64,000 bases of DNA from Bradyrhizobium sp. OK095 (GTDB lineage: Bacteria; Pseudomonadota; Alphaproteobacteria; Rhizobiales; Xanthobacteraceae), in assembly GCF_900109945.1 (NCBI RefSeq), contig NZ_FOBX01000006.1:248001-312000 (forward strand), given 5' to 3'. This document shows positions 51,957-60,349 of the stretch, piece after piece. Numbering within the stretch: the stretch's first letter is position 1; each line of letters begins with the position of its first letter. A program made the translations under genes and the position numbers. The notes below the pieces were generated by a model that worked only from the letters and a program-made list of their open reading frames with translations, did no database searches and had not been told where the DNA came from.

Positions 51957-52664
51957 TCAGCCCTTCGGCCCGCGCAGCTGCGCCGTCAGCCTATCCATCG
52001 CTTCCGCCGCGTCGCGCCATTGCGACAGCCAGCTGCGCGGAAAGCGGAAGGTGAGGTCGGCGCTGCCGACGCGGCGTTCGGACAGGCACATGCCGGGCGT
52101 CGCCCCATCGCGCGTGCAGCGCGCCGTCAGCGCGGGGCTTGCGGCGGAGTAGAAGTCCTCGCTGCCGTACGGCGTCTCGGCGCGGAACATCCGCATCGTC
52201 AGCCCGTCCTCTAGCGTGGTCGCGGCCTGGTCGAGATAGCGCGGATAGATCGTGGCTGTTCGCTGCTCGGGCGCGAGCGCATCGTGATGGGCGGCGATCG
52301 ACAGGAAGATGCGGTCGATCGGCTGCATCGTCGTTTCCACCGCATCGGCGGTGACGTGCTTCGGCGCGCCGGGCGGCTCCAGCGAGGGATAGAGGAAGTC
52401 GAGGTCGATGCGCTCCTGCGGCCCGGAGTGCCGCTGGATCTTCATCCGGATCGCCGTCACCGGCAGATTGAACAGCGTGCCGCCGATGCTCACCGGCAGC
52501 TTGTCCGGAGCGCTCGCGCCGCCCGTTTCCCAGGTCGGCCACAGCAGATAGGCGACCAGTGCGACCGCGCAGGCCGCCGCCGCTCCGCCGAGCGCGATCG
52601 GCACCACATGCGCTCGGGTGCGCGTGCGGGGAGAGCGAGGGGATACTGCCGAAAACAACGTCAT
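51957..52664 (-). CDS. membrane-anchored protein of unknown function
   Basis: A 235-residue protein with one N-terminal membrane helix (IALGGAAAACAVALVAYLLW, about residues 23-42) and a periplasmic domain. SIGGTLFNLPVTAIRMKIQ and DLTFRFPRSWLSQWRDAAEAMD recur in related proteins of the same group as I recall, but no function is established. Two cysteines near residues 181 and 191 may pair. It stands alone, divergent from a small membrane-protein gene. Confidence 0.72.
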   Translation of the reverse strand: MTLFSAVSPRSPRTRTRAHVVPIALGGAAAACAVALVAYLLWPTWETGGASAPDKLPVSIGGTLFNLPVTAIRMKIQRHSGPQERIDLDFLYPSLEPPGAPKHVTADAVETTMQPIDRIFLSIAAHHDALAPEQRTATIYPRYLDQAATTLEDGLTMRMFRAETPYGSEDFYSAASPALTARCTRDGATPGMCLSERRVGSADLTFRFPRSWLSQWRDAAEAMDRLTAQLRGPKG

Positions 52665-52882
52665 GAGTGCGCACGGACCCGAAGTCGGCCGATGGCCGAC
52701 GAATCAGCGGCGAATATGCCACGCGGCGGCGATTTTGCGGAAGGTCCCAGGCTACCGGGCACGGAAGAGGGCCCTGCGCGGACCGGGCGGCGGCGTTAAC
52801 CCTCGCTTAAGGATAATGTAGCGTTAACCGGCACTATTTGTCACAGGAAGGCTCCGGCGTTGCGTAAGGGCGGACCGTTCCA

Positions 52883-53212
52883 ATGACACCTGAAGCTCTC
52901 AATACATTCTTCGCGATCTGCATCGGCTTCGCGTTCGCGGGCGCGCTCGTGAACGGATACCAGGCGGCCACACAGCGGGCCGCGGGCTTCGGCCTGTTGC
53001 AGGACGGCGTGGCGCCGAAGACGTTTGCGGCCGTTCCGTTCCTGGTTTTCGCGGCGCCCTTCATCATCATGCGCAACACGCTGCGCGGCATGCGCCTGGA
53101 AAGCCGCCGCGTCGAGTTCGTGGCGATGGCGACCGTCATCGCCGGCTTCTGGAGCATGATGAGCGGCACCTTCTTCCTGATGACCCTGCGCGCGACCGGC
53201 GTTTTGGGCTGA
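52883..53212 (+). CDS. small multi-span membrane protein of unknown function
   Basis: A 109-residue protein with three predicted helices: FFAICIGFAFAGALVNGY, FAAVPFLVFAAPFIIM and ATVIAGFWSMMSGTFFLM. It belongs to a family conserved in Rhizobiales without known function. It lies upstream of the gamma-carbonic-anhydrase gene, 87 bases apart, so it may be cotranscribed. No ligand or catalytic residues are visible. Confidence 0.75.
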   Translation: MTPEALNTFFAICIGFAFAGALVNGYQAATQRAAGFGLLQDGVAPKTFAAVPFLVFAAPFIIMRNTLRGMRLESRRVEFVAMATVIAGFWSMMSGTFFLMTLRATGVLG

Positions 53213-53299
53213 CGCCTTGCAGGGCTGCCTGCTGCGGCGGCCCTTTGCCTCCGCGCCGTCGTTTCGCTATGGCTTGGGTTGACGCGACAGGAGACCTCC

Positions 53300-53830
53300 A
53301 TGGCGATCTACGAGCTCGACGGGCAGGCGCCCGATCTTCCCTCGGACGGAAATTACTTCATCGCGGAGACCGCGACCGTGATCGGCCGTGTGCGCCTGAA
53401 GCCGGGCGCGAGCGTCTGGTTCGGCGCTGTCCTGCGCGGCGACAATGAGTGGATCGAGATCGGCGAGGGCGCCAACGTGCAGGACGGCTCGACCTGCCAC
53501 ACCGACCTCGGATTTCCCATGGTCATCGGCAAGAACTGCACCGTCGGCCACAACGTCATCCTGCACGGCTGCACCATCGAGGAGGGCGCGCTGATCGGCA
53601 TGGGCTCGATCGTGATGAACGGCGCGAAGATCGGCCGCAACAGCATCGTCGGCGCCGGCTCCGTCATCACCGAGGGCAAGGAGTTCCCCGAACGCTCGCT
53701 GATCATCGGCTCACCCGCGCGCGTGATCCGCACGCTCGATGACGCCCAGGTCCAGAAGATGGGGAGCGCGGCGAGGTTCTATGTCGCCAACGGCCCGCGC
53801 TTCACGAAAGGCCTGAAGCGGATCGGCTGA
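53300..53830 (+). CDS. gamma carbonic anhydrase family protein
   Basis: A 176-residue left-handed beta-helix protein. The three metal-binding histidines are visible in STCHTDLG, GKNCTVGHNVILHG (two His), matching the Cam/PaaY/YrdA group. Hexapeptide repeats (GCTIEEGALIGMGSIV, then KIGRNSIVGAGSV) build the helix. Activity may be hydration of carbon dioxide or an unknown reaction; many members lack detectable carbonic anhydrase activity. AGGAGA lies 6 bases before the ATG at 53300. Confidence 0.92.
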   Translation: MAIYELDGQAPDLPSDGNYFIAETATVIGRVRLKPGASVWFGAVLRGDNEWIEIGEGANVQDGSTCHTDLGFPMVIGKNCTVGHNVILHGCTIEEGALIGMGSIVMNGAKIGRNSIVGAGSVITEGKEFPERSLIIGSPARVIRTLDDAQVQKMGSAARFYVANGPRFTKGLKRIG

Positions 53831-53952
53831 CGCCGATGTGGACCTGTTGATCCAGCGCGGTTCCATACCGTAACAATACCGGCCGGTAATTTAATCCTCC
53901 GCTAGCGCTGCAACGGTATGATGAGGCGTTTTCAACCAGGAGGAGCGGCGCC

Positions 53953-55647
53953 ATGGACGCTGCGGCGCTGGGATCCCGGCTTAATGCCGGAACCAAACTC
54001 TTTAAGAAATTTGTTCAGTTCGCGCGCGGCGCCGACACGCTGAGCGTTGCGGAGAAGGTCTACAGCATCGCCGGCTTCCTCGCGATCGTGACCACCTTCC
54101 TGCTGGTGATGTCGATCCAGTCGGTGCGATTGCAGACGACCTATCGTCACATGCACGCCACCTCCGCGGAGGCCGCGATCAATGTCGGGCGCATCAACGC
54201 GCTGATCTATGCCATCGTGATGGAATCGCGTGGCATCTACATGTCCGGCGATCGCGGCTCGATGAAGCCGTTCGCCGATGGGCTGGTGCGCCGCAACCGC
54301 GACCTCGCCGACGCAGTGAAGGGCATGGAGCGGACGGTGAGCGCCGACGACGCCGAACAATTCGCAAGCTTCCGCCAGCGCATCGCGCAGTTCATCGAGT
54401 TCCGCCAGGAGCTGGTGCGGCGCGGGCTGGAGATTAGCCCCGCGGCGGCGCGCGAATTGGGCGATAATGATGCCAACCGCACGCTACGCAACAAGCTCAA
54501 CAGCGATCTCGAGGGACTCGAACGCATCTACCGGGAGCGCGCCCGTCAGGCGGACGAGCTCGCCGACGAAAACCGCTATGCCGGGGCCTATCTGTTCGTA
54601 CTTGGGCTTGCGGCCCTCATTCTTGCGGGCCTCAACGTCGTCGTGATGCGCGGCTCGGTGGTCGGCGCGCTCGCCGAGATCACGCAGGCGACCGACCGGA
54701 TCGCCGACGGCGACGTCAAGAGCAAGGTGCCGCATCTCGGCCGTCACGACGAGATCGGACATCTCGCACGCGCCGTGCAGCACTTCCGCGACGCGGTGGC
54801 GCGGATCTTCGAGCTGGAAGAGCTCGAGCTCGGTACCGCCCAGGCGCGCGACGCGGCGATGACCGAGCGCGACAAGTTCAACGACAAGTACCAGGCCAAG
54901 AAGTGGCAGCTCTCGGCCGCGATCAACAGCATGCCGCAGGGCCTGATCATGCTCGACGGCAAGGCCAATGTGGTCGCCATGAACGCCAACTACCGGCAGA
55001 TCTACAATCTTCCCGAGACGATCCAGGCGGGATCGACGCTCGAGGAAATCCTCCAGCATCGGGTCGAGAGCGGGCTGTTCAGCGGCGACGTCGCGAAATT
55101 TCTCGCGGCGATCCTCGATCGGATCGCCAAGCGCGAGCCGGCCGCCAATGAGATCGCCTTGAATGACGGCCGCATCATCAAGATCTACGAGCGTCCGATG
55201 GACGGCGGCGGCTGGGTGTCGGTGCAGGAGGACGTCACCGAACAGCGTCAGCGCGAGCGCATTCTGGAGCGGATGGAGCGCTTCCTTGCCACCATCATCG
55301 AGAACGTGGCCGAGGGCATCATCGCCAAGGACGCGCGCAATTTGCGCTATGTCTTCGTCAACAAGGCGGCCGAGAAGATGATCGGCATGTCGCGTGGCGA
55401 GATCATCGGCAAGACCGCGCGGGAACTGTTCTCCCCGGAAGCGGCGGAATTGATCGAGCGGCGCGACCTGCAGCTTCTGGCGCAGCGGCAGCAGCTCGAG
55501 CCGATCATCGACACCATCGACAACCCGGCGCGCGGGCGCCGCGTCATCTCCGCCCGCCGGGTCCAGATCGGTGGCGCCGGCGAAGAGTCCCACATGTTCG
55601 TGACCATGATCGAGGACCGTACCGAGAAGATGGTGGCGGCAGCATAG
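53953..55647 (+). CDS. HAMP-PAS-PAS membrane sensor without output domain
   Basis: A 564-residue protein. Membrane helix 1 is at about 37-56 and helix 2 at about 210-231, enclosing a helical periplasmic domain. A HAMP linker follows (about 232-285, ALAEITQATDRIADGDV), then a coiled coil and two PAS domains (about 318-430, with MPQGLIMLDGKANVV, and about 438-560, with VAEGIIAKDARNLRYVF). There is no histidine kinase, GGDEF or methyl-accepting domain; the protein ends right after the second PAS. It must signal by protein contact or be a truncated sensor. Confidence 0.85.
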   Translation: MDAAALGSRLNAGTKLFKKFVQFARGADTLSVAEKVYSIAGFLAIVTTFLLVMSIQSVRLQTTYRHMHATSAEAAINVGRINALIYAIVMESRGIYMSGDRGSMKPFADGLVRRNRDLADAVKGMERTVSADDAEQFASFRQRIAQFIEFRQELVRRGLEISPAAARELGDNDANRTLRNKLNSDLEGLERIYRERARQADELADENRYAGAYLFVLGLAALILAGLNVVVMRGSVVGALAEITQATDRIADGDVKSKVPHLGRHDEIGHLARAVQHFRDAVARIFELEELELGTAQARDAAMTERDKFNDKYQAKKWQLSAAINSMPQGLIMLDGKANVVAMNANYRQIYNLPETIQAGSTLEEILQHRVESGLFSGDVAKFLAAILDRIAKREPAANEIALNDGRIIKIYERPMDGGGWVSVQEDVTEQRQRERILERMERFLATIIENVAEGIIAKDARNLRYVFVNKAAEKMIGMSRGEIIGKTARELFSPEAAELIERRDLQLLAQRQQLEPIIDTIDNPARGRRVISARRVQIGGAGEESHMFVTMIEDRTEKMVAAA

Positions 55648-55664
55648 CTGCTGGGAGCGTGGCG

Positions 55665-55829
55665 TCAGCTTCCCTCGGATTCGCGGGCTTCGATGCTTGC
55701 TGCGACCTTCTCGTGACCGGCCGACCACAGCGCATGCTCGTCGCTGCCGTAGAGGTACGGATTGGCCCCTGCCGGAATGTTCTCGCGCGCGGCGCGTTCG
55801 CCCTCTGCAAAGGGATCGCGATCGGTCAT
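55665..55829 (-). CDS. RMF/CrpP-fold small protein
   Basis: A 54-residue protein. DPFAEGERAARENIPAGANPY followed by LWSAGHEKVAAS (shown in parts) matches the ribosome modulation factor / CrpP-like family: a GxxAA helix, an NPY turn and a WxxG(H) helix. E. coli RMF binds 70S ribosomes and drives dimer formation in stationary phase; whether this one does is unknown. Its start overlaps the stop of the upstream gene (ATGA), giving coupled translation. Confidence 0.78.
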   Translation of the reverse strand: MTDRDPFAEGERAARENIPAGANPYLYGSDEHALWSAGHEKVAASIEARESEGS

Positions 55830-56056
55830 CTTGATTTGGCCTTTCTGGCTTTGGGGCGCACGGCCGGCTTGTCCGCGTCGCCGTTCAGCCGCACGCTCTT
55901 GCGCAAGGCATCCCTGAGATCGATCGGGATGCCGTGCTTCTTCAAGAGGTCGGCGAAGGCTTCGTCCGCGAGCTCCTGAAAATTTGCCATCCTGTCGCGT
56001 CCCAATTGCTTCAACTTGTCCAACGTATCCTCGTCGAACGCGATCAGTTTGCGCAT
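55826..56056 (-). CDS. small basic protein, possibly ribbon-helix-helix-like
   Basis: A 76-residue protein. The start RKLIAFDEDTLDKLKQLGRD followed by FQELADEAFADLLKKHG has the strand-helix-helix spacing of ribbon-helix-helix DNA-binding proteins, though it is not a sure match. The C-terminus (PKARKAKSR) is strongly basic. It overlaps the RMF-like gene by four bases, so both are made together. A role as a regulator or nucleic-acid binder is inference. Confidence 0.7.
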   Translation of the reverse strand: MRKLIAFDEDTLDKLKQLGRDRMANFQELADEAFADLLKKHGIPIDLRDALRKSVRLNGDADKPAVRPKARKAKSR

Positions 56057-56152
56057 GATCGTGGCTGCCTCTGTGTTTCAAGCTGATGCGACGGAATTTG
56101 TTCCGGAACGCGTCCTGGTCAGGGCCGTTGACGACTAAAGGGAGAATTTCCG

Positions 56153-56458
56153 ATGGCCGTATCGTCTGCAACTGCTTCCATGAAAACCTTGATCGTGATC
56201 CTCAGTCTCGCCGCGATGCCAACCGTTGCGTTCGCGCAGGCGACCGGCGGCACGGCCGGCTCCTCTGGATCCACCGGAGGCGTCGGCAACTCTCCATCGG
56301 CGCCTCCCGGCACCAACAGCCTCGGCACGGCGCAATCGTCTGGCGCGGGCTCCGGCGTCACCACAGGCACCGGCGCGGGTGGCTCCCCCGATGCCGCCGT
56401 CAATGCCGAGAACCGTATGCTTGACAAGAAACTCAAGAGCATCTGCCGCGGCTGCTGA
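56153..56458 (+). CDS. small secreted Gly/Ser-rich protein
   Basis: A 101-residue exported protein. The signal peptide (about residues 1-29, ending VAFA-QA) precedes a low-complexity stretch of Gly, Ser and Thr (about 30-80), and the C-terminus carries a positively charged tail with two cysteines in ICRGC. GGAGAA lies 7 bases before the ATG at 56153. No family is recognised. An intrinsically disordered envelope protein is likely. Confidence 0.7.
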   Translation: MAVSSATASMKTLIVILSLAAMPTVAFAQATGGTAGSSGSTGGVGNSPSAPPGTNSLGTAQSSGAGSGVTTGTGAGGSPDAAVNAENRMLDKKLKSICRGC

Positions 56459-56561
56459 TGCTCGCGCGGAAGTGAGGCAGGGAGACTGTCAGGAACGCCT
56501 GTGTGACGTTAGCTTGGCCTCGCACTGTAGTGTGGACGGTTTCCACGCGGAGGATCGAGTA

Positions 56562-56930
56562 ATGTTACGGAAGATGATGATGGCGGCGCTGGCCGTCGCG
56601 GCGGTCGGACTATCGGCGCCGCAGGCGGCACAGGCCGCGGGCGGTTTCGGTCACGGTGGCGGCTTCCATGGCGGCGGTGGCTGGCATGGCGGCGGCGGCT
56701 GGGGCCATGGCGGCCACTGGCATGGCGGGGGCTTCTGGCCCGGCGTCGGGATCGGCGTAGGTGCCGGCTACTATGGCGGCTATTACGGCTACGGAAACCC
56801 CTACTACGGCAATCCCTACTACTATGGTACCGGATACGACGATGGCGGTTATGGTGGCTGCTATGTCGTGCGGAAGCGCGTGATGACGCCCGCGGGATGG
56901 CGATACCGTCGCGTCGACGTCTGCGAGTGA
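56562..56930 (+). CDS. secreted Gly/His/Tyr-rich protein
   Basis: A 122-residue exported protein with a signal peptide (about 1-26, ending QAAQA). The mature part has HGGGFHGGGGW-type repeats rich in His, Gly and Trp (about 30-60), then a Tyr-rich block with repeated NPYYG, and a short ordered C-terminus (RRVDVCE) with two cysteines. GGAGG lies upstream of the ATG. The His-rich repeat could bind metal ions. Similar proteins are common in Bradyrhizobium; their role is unknown. Confidence 0.75.
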   Translation: MLRKMMMAALAVAAVGLSAPQAAQAAGGFGHGGGFHGGGGWHGGGGWGHGGHWHGGGFWPGVGIGVGAGYYGGYYGYGNPYYGNPYYYGTGYDDGGYGGCYVVRKRVMTPAGWRYRRVDVCE

Positions 56931-56953
56931 GGCGGGAGGCCTGCCGGACCTGT

Positions 56954-56996
56954 TAAAAAACAAGGTCGTTGACGCAATATACCGTCAACGACCTTG
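56954..56996 (-). terminator. intrinsic terminator, minus strand
   Basis: A perfect 14-base stem, CAAGGTCGTTGACG at 56961-56974 pairing with CGTCAACGACCTTG at 56983-56996, followed on the minus strand by TTTTTT (56960-56955). It ends the coiled-coil protein gene transcribed leftward from 57602. Confidence 0.88.
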
Positions 56997-57107
56997 CCAG
57001 CCCCGGACATTGAAATCGGCTCACGCCATCCGGTAGCGGACAGCATGGCGTGGAATCACACGGGCGAATGTGATCCAGTTCACAAGTCAGAAAATTTAAG
57101 TCGCGAG

Positions 57108-57602
57108 CTATCCGCGCGAGCGCTTGCGCGCGCTGGCATGGACGCGGTGATGTACCGGTTTCCTGCGGGTAACCGACGGCGTCTCGGTCTCGGTGGCCCG
57201 CGCACTGGCGAAGGACTGCCGCAGATTGTCGATGGACTCGTTCAGCGTCGTGACCTGCTCGGACAGGCGCTTGGTATCGGCCTGCTGTGCCGCCATCAGA
57301 CGTCTCATCGTCTGGAGCTGGTCCTGCACGACCTGGAGCTGGTCGATCGATTCCTGCTGGGTCGCCTCCAGGCCCTTGGTCTTCTCGACCAGCTGCTCGG
57401 AGGCCTGGGCGGTGCGGGTCTGGAGCTGCCGCGACGTCACCACCCGGTCGGGCTCCGGTGCCGCGCCGGTATAGGCGCGCCAGATCGCGATCGAGGTCAC
57501 GCCGGCGATCAGCAGGAGCAGGGCGGCGGCGGTCAGCGCGATCGGCTGGGCGCCAAGGCGAAGCAGGGGGTTGGACGGTGCGTCCTCTGCGAGATCGATC
57601 AT
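57108..57602 (-). CDS. single-span membrane protein with coiled coil
   Basis: A 164-residue protein. One helix (PIALTAAALLLLIAGVTSIA, about residues 20-40) is followed by a long heptad-like stretch (about 55-130: LEATQQESIDQLQVVQDQL and LSEQVTTLNESIDNLRQS), a coiled coil, and a basic C-terminal tail. Function unknown; perhaps a scaffold of the cell envelope. The ATG at 57602 is preferred to an upstream TTG. A clear terminator follows. Confidence 0.75.
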   Translation of the reverse strand: MIDLAEDAPSNPLLRLGAQPIALTAAALLLLIAGVTSIAIWRAYTGAAPEPDRVVTSRQLQTRTAQASEQLVEKTKGLEATQQESIDQLQVVQDQLQTMRRLMAAQQADTKRLSEQVTTLNESIDNLRQSFASARATETETPSVTRRKPVHHRVHASARKRSRG

Positions 57603-57771
57603 CGCTGACAAAACCCAAATTGAAACTTGGTGAGTGGCGAAGTGCGGCAGCCCAAAAGTGGCGACCGGGGTGTCCCGAAAGTGTTACTGTTCGGCAACAA
57701 TTGGGACCAAAAAGAGGCTGAAGCCCAAAAAAGCGGGCGTTCCCCCCTTGCGTCCACGTCGGGAGCAGAAT

Positions 57772-58503
57772 TCAGGGCTGAAACGACGAAAACGGCCCGG
57801 AATAGGTCTTCGAGCGCGGGGCAGCATAGGGGCCGAGCCGGGACGTCTTCAGGCCCAGCCGTACCAGTGATTCTGCCAGCGTCACCGCTGCGGCGACGCC
57901 GTCGACCACGGGCAGGCCATGCGTGGCGGCGAGCTCGGCGGTGAGATCGGCCATGCCGGCGCAGCCGAGGACTATGGCCTCGGCGCGGTCGTCGCGGATC
58001 GCAGCCGTGATCTCGGTGGAGATTTTTGCCAGCGCGTCGGAGTTGCGCTCTTCCAATGCCAGCACCGGGACCTCGGCGGCGCGGACGCGGGCGCAGCGCT
58101 CGGCGAGGCCGTACTTCTGCAAATTTTGCTCGATCGGCACGATGGAGACACCGAGCGTCGTCACCACGGCAAAGCGGGCGGCGATCAGGCTCGCCATGTG
58201 AAAGCCGGCCTCGCCGATGCCGATCACCGGCGCTTTCGCGGCGGCGCGCGCGGCGTCGAGGCCGGTGTCGTCGAAGCAGGCGATGATGTGCGCATCCGCG
58301 CCGTCGCGGTCGGCGTCACGGATGCAGCCGAGCATGCCGGGCACGGCGAAGGCCTCGTCGTAAAATCCCTCGATGGAAACAGGTCCCATTGTCGGCTGGC
58401 GCGCATCTATCACTGTGTCGGGCAGCGCGATCGCACGCGCCGCAGCGGCGATCTTCGCCGTCATCGTAACAGTGGTGTTGGGATTGACGACGTGCAGTCG
58501 CAT
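57772..58503 (-). CDS. Asp/Glu/hydantoin (allantoin-type) racemase family protein
   Basis: A 243-residue racemase. The N-terminus RLHVVNPNTTVTMTAKIAAA is typical of hydantoin and allantoin racemases, and the catalytic cysteine pair is seen in IIACFDDTG (about residue 80) and VLGCAGMADLT (about 183). The enzyme would interconvert stereoisomers of a hydantoin, allantoin or amino acid. It is the last gene of the Pot-type importer operon, 4 bases after the permease gene, so its substrate is probably the imported compound. Confidence 0.88.
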   Translation of the reverse strand: MRLHVVNPNTTVTMTAKIAAAARAIALPDTVIDARQPTMGPVSIEGFYDEAFAVPGMLGCIRDADRDGADAHIIACFDDTGLDAARAAAKAPVIGIGEAGFHMASLIAARFAVVTTLGVSIVPIEQNLQKYGLAERCARVRAAEVPVLALEERNSDALAKISTEITAAIRDDRAEAIVLGCAGMADLTAELAATHGLPVVDGVAAAVTLAESLVRLGLKTSRLGPYAAPRSKTYSGPFSSFQP

Positions 58504-58507
58504 CAGA

Positions 58508-59386
58508 TCAGACAAGCCCTTTGCCGGCGTCCGAACCCTTGGCCGCCTGCCGCTTGTTGAGCACGTGGATGGTGCCGAGCGCAAGGCTGATCACCGTGAA
58601 CGAGACGGCCGAGATCACGGTGCCGAGTGCATAGATATCAGGGTTCGTCACGGTGGTGGTGAGGCCCTGGAGATCCAGCGGCAGCGTGTTCACCGCCCCG
58701 ATCGCCTGGCTCGAGCGCGCGAGCTCGTCCCAGGACAGCGTGAAGCCGAACAGGCCGATGCCGATCACCGACGGCAGGATGATCGGCAGTACGACATGAC
58801 GGAAGGCCTGCCACGGCGTCGCACCGAGATCGCGCGCGGCTTCTTCGAGGCGCGGATCAAAGCGGTTGAAGATCGCGAACATGATGAGCAGGCCGAATGG
58901 CAGCGTCCAGGTCAGATGCGCGCCGAGGCCGGAAGTCAGCAGGCCCATCGAGGTCTCGAAATTCTCGTTCCAATGCGCCTTGATCAGATCGTCGATGATG
59001 CGGAATTCCAGCGAGATGCCGAGCGAGGTGATGATCGAGGGCACGATCAGGCTGGCGATCGCCGAATAGAACAAAATGCTCTGCGCCTTGAACTTCCTGC
59101 GGAACGCCATGCCGGCGGCGACCGACAGCACGACGGTGACGATCATCACGATGACACCCAGCAGCAGCGAACGGCGGAAGGCCGCGCCGAGATCGACGAT
59201 GCCGGTACCCTGGAACAGTTTTGCGATCCAGAACGTCGACACGCCATTCATCGGGAAGGTGAGGCCGCCCGACGGCCCCTGGAACGACAGCACGTAGATC
59301 GCGATCATCGGACCGTAGAGAAACAGCGTGTAGGCCGCGAAGAAGATCGCGAGCACGTAGAAAGAGCGCGGGCGTCCCTCCTTCAT
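58508..59386 (-). CDS. PotC-type ABC transporter permease
   Basis: A 292-residue inner-membrane permease. Six helices are expected; the EAA loop EEAARDLGATPWQAFRHVVL (about residue 185-204) is intact and FLYGPMIAIYVLSFQ opens the first helix. It pairs with the PotB-type permease encoded 3 bases upstream on the same strand. Pot-family importers take spermidine, putrescine or other cationic or small molecules. Confidence 0.92.
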   Translation of the reverse strand: MKEGRPRSFYVLAIFFAAYTLFLYGPMIAIYVLSFQGPSGGLTFPMNGVSTFWIAKLFQGTGIVDLGAAFRRSLLLGVIVMIVTVVLSVAAGMAFRRKFKAQSILFYSAIASLIVPSIITSLGISLEFRIIDDLIKAHWNENFETSMGLLTSGLGAHLTWTLPFGLLIMFAIFNRFDPRLEEAARDLGATPWQAFRHVVLPIILPSVIGIGLFGFTLSWDELARSSQAIGAVNTLPLDLQGLTTTVTNPDIYALGTVISAVSFTVISLALGTIHVLNKRQAAKGSDAGKGLV

Positions 59387-59389
59387 CGC

Positions 59390-60349
59390 CTACAGCTCCT
59401 TCTTGATGTCGACGATGCGCGACATCATGGTGATGATCAGGAACGTAATGACGAGCAGGATCACGGCATTCGCGGCCGCGGCCGGGAATTGCAGCGCGTT
59501 CACCCGTGTCTCGATGATCTTGCCGGCAGAGGCGATCTGCTGGCCGCCCATCACGCCGATGGTGATGAAATCGCCCATCACGATGGTGATGACGAAGATC
59601 GAGCCGATCACGATGCCGGGCTTGGCGAGCGGGATGATGACGTTGACGAGCGTCTGGAAGCCGGTGGCGCCGGCGTCATAGGCGGCCTCGATCAGCGACT
59701 TGTCGATGCGCACCATCGAATTGAAGATCGGCACCACCATGAAGAAGGTGAAGAGGTGCACCAGCGCCAGCACCACGGAGAATTCAGAGAACAGCAGCCA
59801 TTCCAGCGGCTGATTGATCAGCCCGCTCTTGACCAGCCCGGAGTTTACGAGGCCGTTGCGGCCGAGCAGCGGGATCCAGGCAATCATGCGGATCACGTTG
59901 GAGGTCCAGAACGGGATCGTGCAGAGCAGCGACAATCCCATCTGCCAGGTCTTTGACTTCACATGGAAGGCGAGGAAGTAGGCGACCCAGAAGCCGATGA
60001 AGAGTGTGATCGCCCAGACCATAACGCAGAGCTTCAGCGTCTTCACATAGGTTCGCCCGATCGTGCAGAGATCGGGGAGCTGGGCGATGCAACCTTCGAA
60101 CGTGTCGGTGTAGCCGCGGCCCGAGAAGGCCGGCAGCAACTGGTATTCGTTGTAGTCCCAGAACGAGACGATGACGACGAAGACCAGCGGGATCAGGAAG
60201 AAGGCGAGGAACACCAGCATCATCGGCCCGGCCTGGAGCCAGGAGATGAAGGAGGGCGACAGGCGCGCCGCTTTCGCAGCGCGAATCGTGTCGGGTCCCC
60301 GGACGAGATCCGGGGACGCCTGTTTCAGGATGTCTTCCGACGTATCCAT
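59390..60349 (-). CDS. PotB-type ABC transporter permease
   Basis: A 319-residue permease. After a 40-residue cytoplasmic N-terminus the first helix (MMLVFLAFFLIPLVFVVIVS) begins; the periplasmic loop contains two cysteines (EGCIAQLPDLCTIG). The EAA loop EAAYDAGATGFQTLVNVIIP is at about 235-254. The ATG at 60349 overlaps the upstream stop codon (TGATG), so it is coupled to the binding-protein gene. Confidence 0.92.
   Translation of the reverse strand: MDTSEDILKQASPDLVRGPDTIRAAKAARLSPSFISWLQAGPMMLVFLAFFLIPLVFVVIVSFWDYNEYQLLPAFSGRGYTDTFEGCIAQLPDLCTIGRTYVKTLKLCVMVWAITLFIGFWVAYFLAFHVKSKTWQMGLSLLCTIPFWTSNVIRMIAWIPLLGRNGLVNSGLVKSGLINQPLEWLLFSEFSVVLALVHLFTFFMVVPIFNSMVRIDKSLIEAAYDAGATGFQTLVNVIIPLAKPGIVIGSIFVITIVMGDFITIGVMGGQQIASAGKIIETRVNALQFPAAAANAVILLVITFLIITMMSRIVDIKKEL

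Noticed and set aside
58373..59956. 527-residue plus-strand frame opposite the Pot-type permeases
   Set aside because: Rich in His, Asp and Arg with no hydrophobic pattern; the permeases with EAA loops are on the minus strand.
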